Source: Erythrobacter rubeus
Lineage (GTDB): Bacteria; Pseudomonadota; Alphaproteobacteria; Sphingomonadales; Sphingomonadaceae
Direction: 5' to 3'
Assembly: GCF_014705715.1 (NCBI RefSeq)
Contig: NZ_JACXLC010000001.1
Location: 1,470,457-1,534,456, forward strand
DNA length: 64,000 bases
The notes under the pieces were generated by a model that saw only the letters and a list, made by a program, of their open reading frames with translations, was not told the DNA's origin and did no database searches. The first letter of the stretch is position 1. The number at the start of each line of letters is the position of its first letter. Made by a program: the position numbers and the translations under genes. Below are positions 1 through 9,327 of this stretch, in pieces.

Positions 1-267
1 TACTCATTGGTGGACATTCCGCGCTGCGCCGCCGAGCAATATCCGCGGCTCGCGCTGGGCGAGAACGACGTATCGAGCTTCAAGCGGACCTATGCCTGGG
101 ACCACGCTGCTGGCGTGCTTTGGCTGAACGAGGCGGGAGGCAAAGCCGCGCGCCTCGATGGCAGCGAATACCGCGTCGATGAGCATGGAAAGCCCGGCCT
201 GGTCGGGGCGTCGAACCCGGCGATCTGGGATGAATTTGTCGGGCGGGTGCTGAACCCGCCCGAATAA
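1..267 (+). CDS. C-terminal part of an unidentified protein, cut by the left edge
   Basis: The reading frame is open from the first base (two codons precede the first possible start, a TTG) and ends with TAA at 265-267, so this is the tail of a longer gene. About 88 residues are visible, ending in GRVLNPPE. I recognise no family. The composition is ordinary for a soluble protein, and there is no membrane segment or metal motif. It converges on trxA with 13 bases between the two stops. Confidence 0.5.
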   Translation, partial: YSLVDIPRCAAEQYPRLALGENDVSSFKRTYAWDHAAGVLWLNEAGGKAARLDGSEYRVDEHGKPGLVGASNPAIWDEFVGRVLNPPE

Positions 268-280
268 TCGCTCGCCGCGA

Positions 281-601
281 TCAAAGCTCGCTTTCGATCC
301 AGTCTTTCAGCTGGCTTTTCGGAGCAGCGCCGACTTTGCGCGCGACTGCTTGACCGTTCTTGAACAGCACCATCAGCGGGATCGACTGCACACCCATTTC
401 TGCCGGGATGCCGGTGTTCTCCATGATGTCCATCTTGGCGATAGTGACCTGCTCGCCCAGCTCGTTGCTGATCTCCTCCAGCGCCGGCGCGATCATCTTG
501 CATGGGCCGCACCATTCCGCCCAGAAATCGACCAGCACGGGCTTGTCGCTTTCGAGCACGTCGGCCTTGAAGCTTTCGTCGGTCACGTTGACGGTGGACA
601 T
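281..601 (-). CDS. trxA: Thioredoxin
   Basis: A cytoplasmic thiol-disulfide reductant of 106 residues, the classic thioredoxin size. It contains the active site WCGPC in the context DFWAEWCGPCKM, and the cis-proline motif SIPLMVLF. The frame stays open 40 codons further upstream, but the ATG at 601 is the better start. An AGGAG sits about 8 bases before it, whereas it would be too close to the ATG six bases earlier. It lies downstream of addA on the same strand with a gap of about 50 bases, so the two may share a transcript. Confidence 0.97.
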   Translation of the reverse strand: MSTVNVTDESFKADVLESDKPVLVDFWAEWCGPCKMIAPALEEISNELGEQVTIAKMDIMENTGIPAEMGVQSIPLMVLFKNGQAVARKVGAAPKSQLKDWIESEL

Positions 602-650
602 CTGCATTCTCCTGTAACTTGGTTGCCACCTACTTAGTGGCTTTCCCCGT

Positions 651-3600
651 TCACTCAATATCGAGCGGGGCATAGCTTTCCTGCGCTGTCCCCAACCGAT
701 CCTTGTGTGACGCCAGGACATCGGGCGTGATTTCGATCAGCCGGGGTGCGTGGGTGTAGAGGATCGCCGCGCGCACATTGCGCCCGGGAAAGATCACCTC
801 CAGCGCGGCGGCATAGGCCGCCATCTGCCGGAGCGTCGCTGAAGGCACCTCATTGAGAGCCACCGGCGCGCGGCGCGTTGTCTTGAAATCGACGACTGTC
901 ACCGTGTCATCACCCACAAGCAGCCGGTCGGCGGTGCCGCTTATCACCGTTCCCCCAACCGTCGCGGTCAGCGGTACTTCCGCCAGCGCATCGGGCGAAA
1001 AGATCGCTTCGAATTCGGCGGTTTCCAAGACAGTCAGCGCACTGGTCAGCATTTCGCCGCGCACGTCCTCGGGGAGGTCGGAAGCCTGCCGTGCGAGCCA
1101 ATCCGCACCCGCCTCTGCCCGGCGATCATTCGCGATGTCGGGCAGCCGCTCGAGGAGCCGGTGGATCAGCACTCCACGCCTTGCTGCAATCGCCAATGCA
1201 TCGGGCGGCAAAGGCGGGTCCGCGCCCTGCTCCTCTCCCGCTGCGCTGGGTGAGAGCGGGCGCGGCGGGCTTGGCTCGGGACCAATCGGTGTCGTTGCCC
1301 ATTCGGGCACTGGCGGATTCGCTTTCTCCATCATGGGCGCGTCGGCAGCGATCAGCGGATCGGCGCGCCGGCCCAGTTCCCGCCGAGCGCCCCACAAATC
1401 GTCTGCCAGTTCGTCCGCCTCGAACAGCGGCTCAAGCCGGGCATACCAGCTATCCTCGTTAGGACCCTTCTTGACGTCGCGCGGTCCCAGCGAACCGCCG
1501 ATGAACAGCGCCTCCTCCGCGCGAGTCATCGCGACGTAGAGCAGCCGCCAGTGCTCCTCCATGGTGGCCGCATCGACCGCTTCTTCGGCTGCTTCGACCG
1601 GCCCGCGCTTTTCATCCTTGGATAGCGAAGGAAGCGGGATATTGCGCCCTGAAGGCTCGCCCAAAGGGGCATCGGGCAGTTCGAGATCGCCGCCCTGCCC
1701 CGGCGCGCCGGTCGCATCGGCGAGGATCACGATCGGCGCCTGAAGTCCCTTCGACCCGTGGACCGTCATCACTCGCACCTGCCCGCCAGCGCTGTCGGCA
1801 TCGCGTTTCAGGTCTTCATTCGAGGCATCGAACCATTCGATAAAGCCCGTAAGGCTCGGCACATGCGCGCTTTCGAAAGCGAAGGCGGCGTTCACCAGCT
1901 CGTCGATCGGATCGTTTGCCTCCCGCCCGAGCCGCGCAATCAGCCGCCGCCGCCCTTCCCAAGGTCCGGTGAGCAGCCACGCCAGCAGAGCTTGCGGCGT
2001 TTCGTAATCCGCCCGCGCCAGCAGCGCTTTCAGCTTGTCGCAAGTGCCTCGGACAAAGGGATCGTCGCTCGCGCGCAGGTGAGCCCACAGGCGCATGTCC
2101 TTATCTCGCGGCAAATGGGCGAGCAGATCGTCCTGCATCCACCCGATCAGCGGTGACGACAGCAGGTTTGCAAGCGAGAGATCGTCCAGGGGCTGCGCAG
2201 CAAAGCGCAGCGCCGCCATCAGGTCCTTGACCGCAAGCGGCGCGCCCAGCCGCAGCCGGTCCACACCTGCAACCGCCACACCCTTGGCATGCAGTTTCGC
2301 GACGATTTGCGCGGCAAGCGCACCGCGTTTGCGCACCAGCACCATGACATCGCCCGCCTGCGCATGGCGGTGCGGCTCAGTCTTGGCGAGGACGAAGGGC
2401 TCGTCTCCGCTCACCCAGCGGCGCACCTGCTCGGCAATCCTGCCAGCGAGCACGGTTTCGTGCGCGGGCAGCCAATCGCGATCCTCGTCATCCCCGGCGG
2501 CGCTCACCGACGTGACAGGCTTCCACAAGGTAACGAGGCCGGGCCGATCCGCGCCGACGTGATCTTCCGGAGCGTCGGTCAGGCCGAATTCTTCGTAGCC
2601 GAGCGCGCCGATCGCCGTGTTCACGAATTCCAGCACCGGGCGCGATGTGCGGAACGATCGGCCAAGATCGAGATCGCGCCAGCCGGGCACGCGCCTGCGA
2701 TCGCGCATATCGGCGATGTTTTCACGCGCTGCAATGATCGCGGCGTGCACCTTGTCTTTGGCGCGGGAGAAGTTTTCGGGGCTGGTCCCCTGGAACCCGA
2801 AGATCGCCTGTTTGTAATCGCCCACCGTGAAGATCGTGCGCAGCCTGTCACCGCTGGCGCCCTCTCCGCTGAAAAAGTCGTCGATGAGCGCAAACACGAT
2901 GTCCCATTGCGCCTCGTTAGTGTCCTGCGCCTCGTCGATCAGGATGTGGTCGAATTGCCGATCGAGTTTGTAGCGGATCCAGTCCGCCGTCGCGCTTTGT
3001 TTGAGCAGCAGCGCGGCCCGGCGGATCAGATCGTCGAAATCGAGCAGCCCCTCGCGCCATTTCGCCTCCTGCCACCTGAGCGCGAACGCACGCCCAATCT
3101 CGAGCGAGGCGGTGAGCAATCGGGCGAGCGCGAGCAGAGCGCTGCGCTCTTCCACCATCAGCACAGAGTCGGACACCAGTTGCTGCGAACCTGCGAAATC
3201 GGGAAAGTCCTCGCGCGGCTTCTTCATCTGAAAGTTCGGCGTTCCGTCGGCTTTCAGCAAAGTCCCCTTGAATCCGCCAAGCTTTTCGATCCGCGCAGGC
3301 CCATCAAGTGTGAGCCATTCGCGCATGAAAGACAGGCACTTATCCGCTGTTTTTGTGCCCCATTCTCCAAGCGGCGGGATCATTGCAAGGACGTGATCGT
3401 CAGGAAACCTGTCCTGCCCCAACCCTTCGTAAACCCACGCCTCGTCCGCGTCCGCCGGGATGCCAAGCAAGCGCCGCACGCGTGCATCCATGGGGGACTG
3501 CCATGCGCCTGGCCCCTCCCACAGATCGTCCGCTTTCGCGCAGCGCATCAGCCAGCCGTGAAGCGCGCCGGGATCCTTGGCCGTCGTGAACAGCTCGACC

Positions 3601-4145
3601 GCTTCCAGAAGCCGCACGTCGTTCGATTGCTCGGCCTCGACCAGCAGATCGGAAAGCACTTCACGCGCCAGGAGTTCGCGGGTGCGGTCCTCCATCGGCT
3701 GCGCGCCCGGCGGCAGGTCGGCTTCTTCGGGAAAATTGCTGAGCAGCCACTGCGAAAAGGCATGGATCGTGTCGATCCTGAGCCCGCCGCCAGGACAGTC
3801 CAGCACTTGCGCGAACAGCGTCCGCGCGCGCTCGCGAGTTTCAGGGCCGGTATCTGCACCGAGATCGCCAAGCTCTCCTGCGAGCCTGGTCGGCTCCATC
3901 CGCACCCAGCGCGCGAGCACGGCGTTAATTCGGTTGGCCATTTCCGCCGCACCCGCCTTGGTAAAGGTCAGGCACAGGATTTCGGAGGGATCGACGTCCG
4001 GGCGGAGCAGCAGGCGGAGCACGCGGGCGGAAAGCACCTGCGTCTTGCCTGTCCCGGCAGAGGCGGACAGCCAGACGTTGTGCTCGGGATCGACAGCCTC
4101 GCGCTGCTCGCCCGCCAGCGGGTAGACCTTGCCCTCGCCGCTCAT
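651..4145 (-). CDS. addA: Double-strand break repair helicase-nuclease subunit AddA (alphaproteobacterial type)
   Basis: The UvrD-like helicase and RecB-like nuclease subunit of AddAB, which resects double-strand ends for recombination. It has 1164 residues from the ATG at 4145, which overlaps the addB stop as ATGA; the frame runs 13 codons further upstream but would then lie inside addB. Motifs in order: Walker A SASAGTGKT (about 27-35), Walker B LIDEAQDTNEAQWD, motif GDYKQAIFGFQG, motif V MTVHGSKGLQAP, motif VI LLYVAMTRAEEAL, and a C-terminal PD-(D/E)xK nuclease with TVVDFKTTRRAP. The linker before the nuclease is proline-rich and reads like an in-frame repeat (see findings). Confidence 0.96.
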   Translation of the reverse strand: MSGEGKVYPLAGEQREAVDPEHNVWLSASAGTGKTQVLSARVLRLLLRPDVDPSEILCLTFTKAGAAEMANRINAVLARWVRMEPTRLAGELGDLGADTGPETRERARTLFAQVLDCPGGGLRIDTIHAFSQWLLSNFPEEADLPPGAQPMEDRTRELLAREVLSDLLVEAEQSNDVRLLEAVELFTTAKDPGALHGWLMRCAKADDLWEGPGAWQSPMDARVRRLLGIPADADEAWVYEGLGQDRFPDDHVLAMIPPLGEWGTKTADKCLSFMREWLTLDGPARIEKLGGFKGTLLKADGTPNFQMKKPREDFPDFAGSQQLVSDSVLMVEERSALLALARLLTASLEIGRAFALRWQEAKWREGLLDFDDLIRRAALLLKQSATADWIRYKLDRQFDHILIDEAQDTNEAQWDIVFALIDDFFSGEGASGDRLRTIFTVGDYKQAIFGFQGTSPENFSRAKDKVHAAIIAARENIADMRDRRRVPGWRDLDLGRSFRTSRPVLEFVNTAIGALGYEEFGLTDAPEDHVGADRPGLVTLWKPVTSVSAAGDDEDRDWLPAHETVLAGRIAEQVRRWVSGDEPFVLAKTEPHRHAQAGDVMVLVRKRGALAAQIVAKLHAKGVAVAGVDRLRLGAPLAVKDLMAALRFAAQPLDDLSLANLLSSPLIGWMQDDLLAHLPRDKDMRLWAHLRASDDPFVRGTCDKLKALLARADYETPQALLAWLLTGPWEGRRRLIARLGREANDPIDELVNAAFAFESAHVPSLTGFIEWFDASNEDLKRDADSAGGQVRVMTVHGSKGLQAPIVILADATGAPGQGGDLELPDAPLGEPSGRNIPLPSLSKDEKRGPVEAAEEAVDAATMEEHWRLLYVAMTRAEEALFIGGSLGPRDVKKGPNEDSWYARLEPLFEADELADDLWGARRELGRRADPLIAADAPMMEKANPPVPEWATTPIGPEPSPPRPLSPSAAGEEQGADPPLPPDALAIAARRGVLIHRLLERLPDIANDRRAEAGADWLARQASDLPEDVRGEMLTSALTVLETAEFEAIFSPDALAEVPLTATVGGTVISGTADRLLVGDDTVTVVDFKTTRRAPVALNEVPSATLRQMAAYAAALEVIFPGRNVRAAILYTHAPRLIEITPDVLASHKDRLGTAQESYAPLDIE

Positions 4146-7100
4146 GTTGCAGCCTCTTCGGTGCTTGTGAGGCGAATGATCCACTCCTCCAGCCGCATCA
4201 GCTGGTCGTAATCGGTATAGCCTGGATAGTCCGGATTCTCCTTGGCCGTGAATGGTTCGCTGCCGTGGATGTATTTGGCGATTGCCTCGCGCAGATATCG
4301 CTCATGCTCGGGCAGGAATTTTTCGGGCAGCAATCCGGAACGCTTGCTCCCTTTCTTCACTGGCTCGTCTATATAGCCGAATTCGCCTTTGTTCTTGGCG
4401 AGCGACCAATATTCGAACTGGCTGGCCTCGCCTCTGACGCTGCCGTCCTCGCCATCGAAGCTGCCCTCGCGTGCGATCAACCCGAGAACGCCAAGCTGCA
4501 GCGCATAGCCCGCCTCGACCTGCGCAGCGCTGGGTGATCCGCCGGTCTTGTAATCGACGATCGCGAGCGTGCCGTCGGGCAGGCGGTCGATCCGATCGGC
4601 GATGCCCATTACCTTCACGCCTTCGAACAGCATCTCGCCCCAAATCTCGGTCGCGAGCACTTCACGCCCTTCGCGCGCGGCCACTTCCACCCATTGCTCG
4701 AACTGCTCCAGCGCGGCGCAGATCCGCGGTCGCCACAGGCCCCAGAACAGCGGATGCACCTGCTTTTCGCGCAATTGCCGCTCGGCAAACGGGACGAGAG
4801 CAAGCGCCGGGTCATCAATCCGCGCTCGGTGCCATTGGTCGAGGATGTCATGCACCAATGTCCCGCGCAGCGCCGGATCGCCGAAGGGATCGGCCGCCAG
4901 TGGATCGAGCTGCTTCAGACCCAGGATCTCGCGAGCGTAGAACTGATACGGATCGCCGAGCAACCGGTCGAGTGCGGTCGCGCTGATCTTCACCGCGCGC
5001 TGATCCGCCGACGGCATCGGCTTTGGCTGCTCGTAATCCGCGGCGCGCGGAGGATCGCGGTCGATTTGCGGGAGGATCGCAGGCACGGTTTTTTCACGGT
5101 GTTGCGCTGCCAGATCTTCGCCCAGCAACGCTTCGACCCGCAGCCAGAAGCGCGATGCGAGGGTCGGCCCTTCGCTGTCTCTGCCCGCACGGCTGAGCAC
5201 AACCTCGGGCGCGCCCATTGCGCCTGCAAGGTCGTGTGCTGAAAGGCCGATCCGGAACTCGGCCCCAGGCACTCCGAGCGCGCGCAAGACGCGCGGCGCG
5301 AGCAAGGCATCGGCGCCGGGCGGTTGCGGCCAGCTGCCTTCGTTCAGTCCGCCGCATATGACGAGATCGGCGCGGGCCATGCGCGATTCGAGCAGGCCGT
5401 AAATGCTGACGCGCGGATGGCCCCCATAGGGCGGGCGCACCGCGATTTCGTCCATACAGTCGCGCAGGATGTTACCGATATCGGACGGGGCGACGCGCGT
5501 ATCGGTGGCTCGTGCATGGAGCCTGAGATCGTCGACCATCGCGGACAGCGCCCGGCCATCCTCGCGCGCCCAGACCTTGTCCGCTGCGAGCGCTTCGGCC
5601 GCTCCCACCAGCAGATCGAGCGCGTCGGCGAACGGCACCGTGTCATCGGACAGCATCAGCGCCGAAAGTACCTGCTCGGTTTCGTCCCACCATTCGGCGA
5701 CCTTCGCTTCTGAGGCGATCTCGCGCAGTGGGCCCAGCCCTGGTGCAGGCGATGGCCCGCGCAATTCGCGCTCGAACCGGCGCAGAGCCCCGAGCCACGC
5801 CCGGCGTTCGTCAACGTCGCCGGCCTTCACCAGCGGATGGGCGAGCGTCCCAATCAACGGCGCGGGGTCAAAACCGTCGGACATGAGCTGCCCCAGCAAT
5901 CCGAACAGCCGCCCCGCAGGCGTGAGCGACAATGGCTGGCCCGCACTGTCATCCGCGATGATATTCCAGCGCGCGAGGTGCTGGACCACGCGGCGCGCGA
6001 GCGCGCGGTCGGCGGTGACGACGGCAACCCGCTTCTCCGGCTCCTCCAGCGCTTCGCGGACGAGCAGCGCGATCGCCTGCGCTTCCTCTTCGGCGGTGGC
6101 GCTTGTCATCATGCGGATGCCGGACAGTCTCCTTTTGTCAGCGTAGAGTGTGATCCAGGACTGGCTGGCTTGTGGCGGCAGGAAAAGTGAGCTGATCGCA
6201 TGGGTGCGCGCCGGAGGTGCCGCTGCCACTCCCGTCCGATGCCACTGGCGCACTTCCGCTCGCGCGATGCCCATGCGCTCAATCAACAGCTTGAGATGGT
6301 ATTGCGGATGGGTCAGCGCGTCCTTCTTCCCAAACACCTGCCCGCCCGGTTCCGAGGGGGCGCCTGCCCTGCCGAGTTCGTCCCACGCTTCATCGCTCAT
6401 CGAAAGGTCGAGATCGGGAAGGATCACCGCGCTATCCGGGAGGTTCGCGATCGCTCTCAGCATTCGTGCGAGGGCCGGCGAAGCGCTGGTCACGCCCGCT
6501 GCGACAATCGGGCTGGCAGGCGGATCGTCGCGCCACCGGCGAGCGGCGCGTTCGAACAGCATATTGCGCCGTGTCGCGGCATCGACCCGTCCCATTTCGC
6601 GCAGCCGATCGAGCCAGCGCGCCTGCACGCGCGCGAACAGCCGAAGCGATTTTCGCCAATGCTCCGACAAGTCGCCCAGCATATCGAGAATGGGCTCGCT
6701 CATAAGCGCATCGGGCTCGACATCTTCGACGAGCAGCCGGTCCATCGCCCGGGCAATGTCGCGCGCCTGCCGCAGGCACGCCGACCCGGTAAGCGGTTTG
6801 CGCCCCGCCTCCGCGTTCTCGATCTCGATGAGCTTTGCCAGCTCCAGCCAGCGCTGCGTCGGCTCAACCGCCGGCGGGATATCACTTGCGCCGAGCGGAT
6901 CGAGCAGGCTTCCCAGCGCTTCGTCGAGGTCGAGATCGCCGACCGTGACCATGCGCGGCATCAGAATGCCCGTCTCGCCCGAATGCCGGACAAGCGCCTC
7001 CGATATGGTCCGCGCTGCCCGCGAACTCGGGACCAGTAGCGTCAGCCGCGCAAGGCCGAGATCGCGCTCGGAATAGCGTGGCACAAGACCTGCGACCAAG

Positions 7101-7162
7101 GCATCGGCAAAGCCGCGATGCGCTGCAATCGAATAAACCGCAGGTTCGGCTTTTTCACCCAC
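4142..7162 (-). CDS. addB: Double-strand break repair nuclease subunit AddB
   Basis: Partner of AddA: an inactive-helicase-like N-terminal region followed by a RecB-type nuclease. It has 1006 residues from a GTG start that overlaps the end of murU by 8 bases. The C-terminal nuclease core is visible as RGTLVHDILDQWHRA, MGIADRID and LAIVDYKTGG, with the last supplying the D-x-K catalytic residues. I see no cysteine cluster for the iron-sulfur site of Bacillus AddB, which fits the alphaproteobacterial subfamily. The addA gene follows with a 4-base overlap, so the two subunits are probably translationally coupled. Confidence 0.95.
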   Translation of the reverse strand: MGEKAEPAVYSIAAHRGFADALVAGLVPRYSERDLGLARLTLLVPSSRAARTISEALVRHSGETGILMPRMVTVGDLDLDEALGSLLDPLGASDIPPAVEPTQRWLELAKLIEIENAEAGRKPLTGSACLRQARDIARAMDRLLVEDVEPDALMSEPILDMLGDLSEHWRKSLRLFARVQARWLDRLREMGRVDAATRRNMLFERAARRWRDDPPASPIVAAGVTSASPALARMLRAIANLPDSAVILPDLDLSMSDEAWDELGRAGAPSEPGGQVFGKKDALTHPQYHLKLLIERMGIARAEVRQWHRTGVAAAPPARTHAISSLFLPPQASQSWITLYADKRRLSGIRMMTSATAEEEAQAIALLVREALEEPEKRVAVVTADRALARRVVQHLARWNIIADDSAGQPLSLTPAGRLFGLLGQLMSDGFDPAPLIGTLAHPLVKAGDVDERRAWLGALRRFERELRGPSPAPGLGPLREIASEAKVAEWWDETEQVLSALMLSDDTVPFADALDLLVGAAEALAADKVWAREDGRALSAMVDDLRLHARATDTRVAPSDIGNILRDCMDEIAVRPPYGGHPRVSIYGLLESRMARADLVICGGLNEGSWPQPPGADALLAPRVLRALGVPGAEFRIGLSAHDLAGAMGAPEVVLSRAGRDSEGPTLASRFWLRVEALLGEDLAAQHREKTVPAILPQIDRDPPRAADYEQPKPMPSADQRAVKISATALDRLLGDPYQFYAREILGLKQLDPLAADPFGDPALRGTLVHDILDQWHRARIDDPALALVPFAERQLREKQVHPLFWGLWRPRICAALEQFEQWVEVAAREGREVLATEIWGEMLFEGVKVMGIADRIDRLPDGTLAIVDYKTGGSPSAAQVEAGYALQLGVLGLIAREGSFDGEDGSVRGEASQFEYWSLAKNKGEFGYIDEPVKKGSKRSGLLPEKFLPEHERYLREAIAKYIHGSEPFTAKENPDYPGYTDYDQLMRLEEWIIRLTSTEEAAT

Positions 7163-7877
7163 GCTTCAGCGCGTCTTCGGTCGGGGCGATGGCCTGCGGT
7201 GTGCCGACTTCGAACCAGGTGCCGGTAAAGGCGACGCCGTAGAGACGCCCCTCCTCGATGGCGCGGTTCCAGAGGATGTTGGTGGAGAACTTGCCTTCCG
7301 GCGCATCTCGCAAAAGGCGATGCGACACCAGTTGGATGCCAGTATAAATGAACGGCGCGATCCGGCCGGGCTTGCGCCGCGACAATCTACCCTCACTGTC
7401 CATGTGAAAGTCGCCCTGCCCGGAGAAATTAGCCGCCCCGGCATGGCCGACCACCAGCAGCAACGCGTCCATTTCATCCGCATTCCAGCGCGCCGAAAGA
7501 TCGCGAAACGCATCGCGCGGTCCATCGAGCCAAATGTTGTCCGCGTTGAGGCAGAAGAACGGGTCGGGGAGATGCGGCTGCGCCTTGACCATACCTCCGC
7601 CCGTTTCGAGCAATCCCTCGCGTTCATCGGACACGGTGATCTTCGGCGAACTGCGGTCCAGCACATGCGCCTCGAGCGCATCGGCAAGGTAGTGGACATT
7701 AACCACAGCATTGGCGATGCCATTATCGCGCAGCCGGTCGAGCGCGTGGTCGATCAGAGCCTTGCCAGCGACCCTCACCAATGGCTTTGGCTGGGAGGCC
7801 GTGAGCGGGCGCATCCGCTTGCCGAAGCCGGCAGCCATGACCATGGCCGTATCGCTCGCCAGATCGCGTTTGCTCAT
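7155..7877 (-). CDS. murU: N-acetylmuramate alpha-1-phosphate uridylyltransferase, MurU-like
   Basis: A 240-residue sugar-1-phosphate nucleotidyltransferase. The N-terminal signature is MAAGFGKRMRPLT followed by KPLVRVAGKALIDH, with LNADNIWLDG later as the nucleotide and metal loop. It directly follows the amgK-like kinase with an ATGA overlap. That pairing is the basis for naming it MurU rather than a generic nucleotidyltransferase. In Pseudomonas the AmgK-MurU pair converts recycled MurNAc through MurNAc-1-phosphate to UDP-MurNAc, bypassing fosfomycin-sensitive MurA. The enzymatic assignment rests on context and should be read as probable. Confidence 0.85.
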   Translation of the reverse strand: MSKRDLASDTAMVMAAGFGKRMRPLTASQPKPLVRVAGKALIDHALDRLRDNGIANAVVNVHYLADALEAHVLDRSSPKITVSDEREGLLETGGGMVKAQPHLPDPFFCLNADNIWLDGPRDAFRDLSARWNADEMDALLLVVGHAGAANFSGQGDFHMDSEGRLSRRKPGRIAPFIYTGIQLVSHRLLRDAPEGKFSTNILWNRAIEEGRLYGVAFTGTWFEVGTPQAIAPTEDALKRG

Positions 7878-8863
7878 GCGATCGTTCCCCCTCCGCTGCG
7901 CCGCAATTCGGGCGGGATATTCGCGTCGAACCAGCGCGCGACAGGAGCGAGCGCCGGATGGCGCAAATCGCGCTCCATCGCGTTCCAGACCCGCGGGATC
8001 ATGCCGAGATAACGCGGCTTTCCATCGCGTTTGTACAGGCGCGTGAAGATGCCGACGATCTTCGCATTGCGCTGCGCGCCAAGGCGGGCGTAGTCGGCGT
8101 CGAAATGCTCATCGGGCGATGCGCGGTGCCTGTATCGCTCCAGCATCGCAGCCTCCAGTTCTTCGGAAACGTCGCGGCGCGCATCCTGCAGCAGCGAGAC
8201 GAGATCGTAGGCCGGGTGGCCGACAAGCGCGTCCTGAAAGTCGATAATGCCCTGAGGTGCGCGCTTCGCGGGATCGCCGAGCAGCATGATGTTTTCCGCG
8301 TGGTAATCGCGCAGCACGGTGACACCGGGCCGCTGACGGTCCAGCATCGGTGCAAGCGCTTCTTCCCACGCCGCATCATACCCGGCGATATCGATATCCA
8401 CGCCCTGCGCCGGAGCGTACCATTCGGTAAGCAAGCTCGCCTCGCGCAGATAGGTCGGCATGTCGTATTCCGGGAACGGACCCGGCGGACGCTGATGCAG
8501 TTCGACCAGTGCGTCGATTGCGCCCTCATAAGCGGACTGCTCACGATCGGGGTGATCGTCGAGCCAATCGCGCATTCGGTCATCACCGAAATCCTCGAGC
8601 AAGACCCAGCCCTGCGCAGCATCGGCGGCGAGTATCTGCGGCGCGCGCATATCGTGTTCGTTAAGCCATTCTGCGACGTGCAGAAACGGCTCAGGATCTT
8701 CATGCGGCGGCGGCGCGTGCATCAGCATCGCGCCCTCGCCCCTGCTCCGGCGCAGACGAAAATATCTGCGGAACGAAGCATCGCCCGGCAGGGGATCGAT
8801 TTTCGCATCGTCCCAGCAAGCCCGTTCGAGGAATTCTTCGATACCGTCTGGCAGATCGCTCAT
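7874..8863 (-). CDS. amgK: Anomeric MurNAc/GlcNAc kinase, AmgK-like aminoglycoside phosphotransferase-fold protein
   Basis: A 329-residue kinase of the aminoglycoside phosphotransferase fold. The catalytic loop is RDYHAENIML (Asp and Asn) and the metal-binding motif is GIIDFQDALVGHPAYDL. The ATG at 8863 overlaps the tsaE stop as ATGA and is preferred over an ATG six codons upstream. Position immediately before a MurU-like gene suggests that it phosphorylates recycled MurNAc/GlcNAc at the anomeric carbon. It is unlikely to be a resistance enzyme, because it sits in a housekeeping operon between tsaE and murU. Confidence 0.85.
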   Translation of the reverse strand: MSDLPDGIEEFLERACWDDAKIDPLPGDASFRRYFRLRRSRGEGAMLMHAPPPHEDPEPFLHVAEWLNEHDMRAPQILAADAAQGWVLLEDFGDDRMRDWLDDHPDREQSAYEGAIDALVELHQRPPGPFPEYDMPTYLREASLLTEWYAPAQGVDIDIAGYDAAWEEALAPMLDRQRPGVTVLRDYHAENIMLLGDPAKRAPQGIIDFQDALVGHPAYDLVSLLQDARRDVSEELEAAMLERYRHRASPDEHFDADYARLGAQRNAKIVGIFTRLYKRDGKPRYLGMIPRVWNAMERDLRHPALAPVARWFDANIPPELRRSGGGTIA

Positions 8864-9327
8864 GGCAACCGCCCTAGCCAATCGGCGCCTGCGCGGGCAA
8901 TCGCAATTCGTCCTGCATCCTCAGTTTCGCATGCGATTTCGAGCGTGATCGAAAGACAGCCGGGCTCGTGCGCAAATCCCCCCGCATGATCGGGCCATTC
9001 CGCTATCAGCGCCGCGCCTTCGCGGTAATCGTCGAGCCCGATCTCATCGACCTCGGACGGGTCGTTGAGCCGGTAGAAATCGGCATGGACCACCGGCAAC
9101 TGCAGCGGCGGCGCATCGTAGGTTTCGATAATGGTGAAGGTCGGTGACGGCACCTCGCCCGGATAACCGAGCGCGGCGATTATCCCTCGCGCCAAGGTGG
9201 TCTTGCCCGCGCCGAGCCCGCCTTCGAGAGCGATCACGTCACCGGGGCGAAGCGCCTTTGCGATTCCCTTGCCGAGCCGCTCCATCGCGGCAAGGTCCGG
9301 CAGCTCATATCGCTTTTCCGCAGTCAC
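8860..9327 (-). CDS. tsaE: tRNA threonylcarbamoyladenosine biosynthesis ATPase TsaE
   Basis: The small P-loop ATPase (155 residues) that works with TsaB, TsaC and TsaD to make t6A37 on ANN-decoding tRNAs. It has the family signature LEGGLGAGKTTLARGI (Walker A), SPTFTIIETYDA, and VHADFYRLNDPSEVDEIGLDDY. The start is GTG, overlapping the divL stop as GTGA. It is followed by amgK with an ATGA overlap. Confidence 0.95.
   Translation of the reverse strand: MTAEKRYELPDLAAMERLGKGIAKALRPGDVIALEGGLGAGKTTLARGIIAALGYPGEVPSPTFTIIETYDAPPLQLPVVHADFYRLNDPSEVDEIGLDDYREGAALIAEWPDHAGGFAHEPGCLSITLEIACETEDAGRIAIARAGADWLGRLP

Noticed and set aside
2289..4211. 640-codon open frame on the plus strand opposite addA
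   Set aside because: A GC-rich antisense shadow of addA. The addA frame has all helicase motifs, while the other frame shows no recognisable domain.
7874..8863. Aminoglycoside resistance gene
   Set aside because: The fold matches, but its operon position next to a MurU-like gene points to sugar kinase activity.
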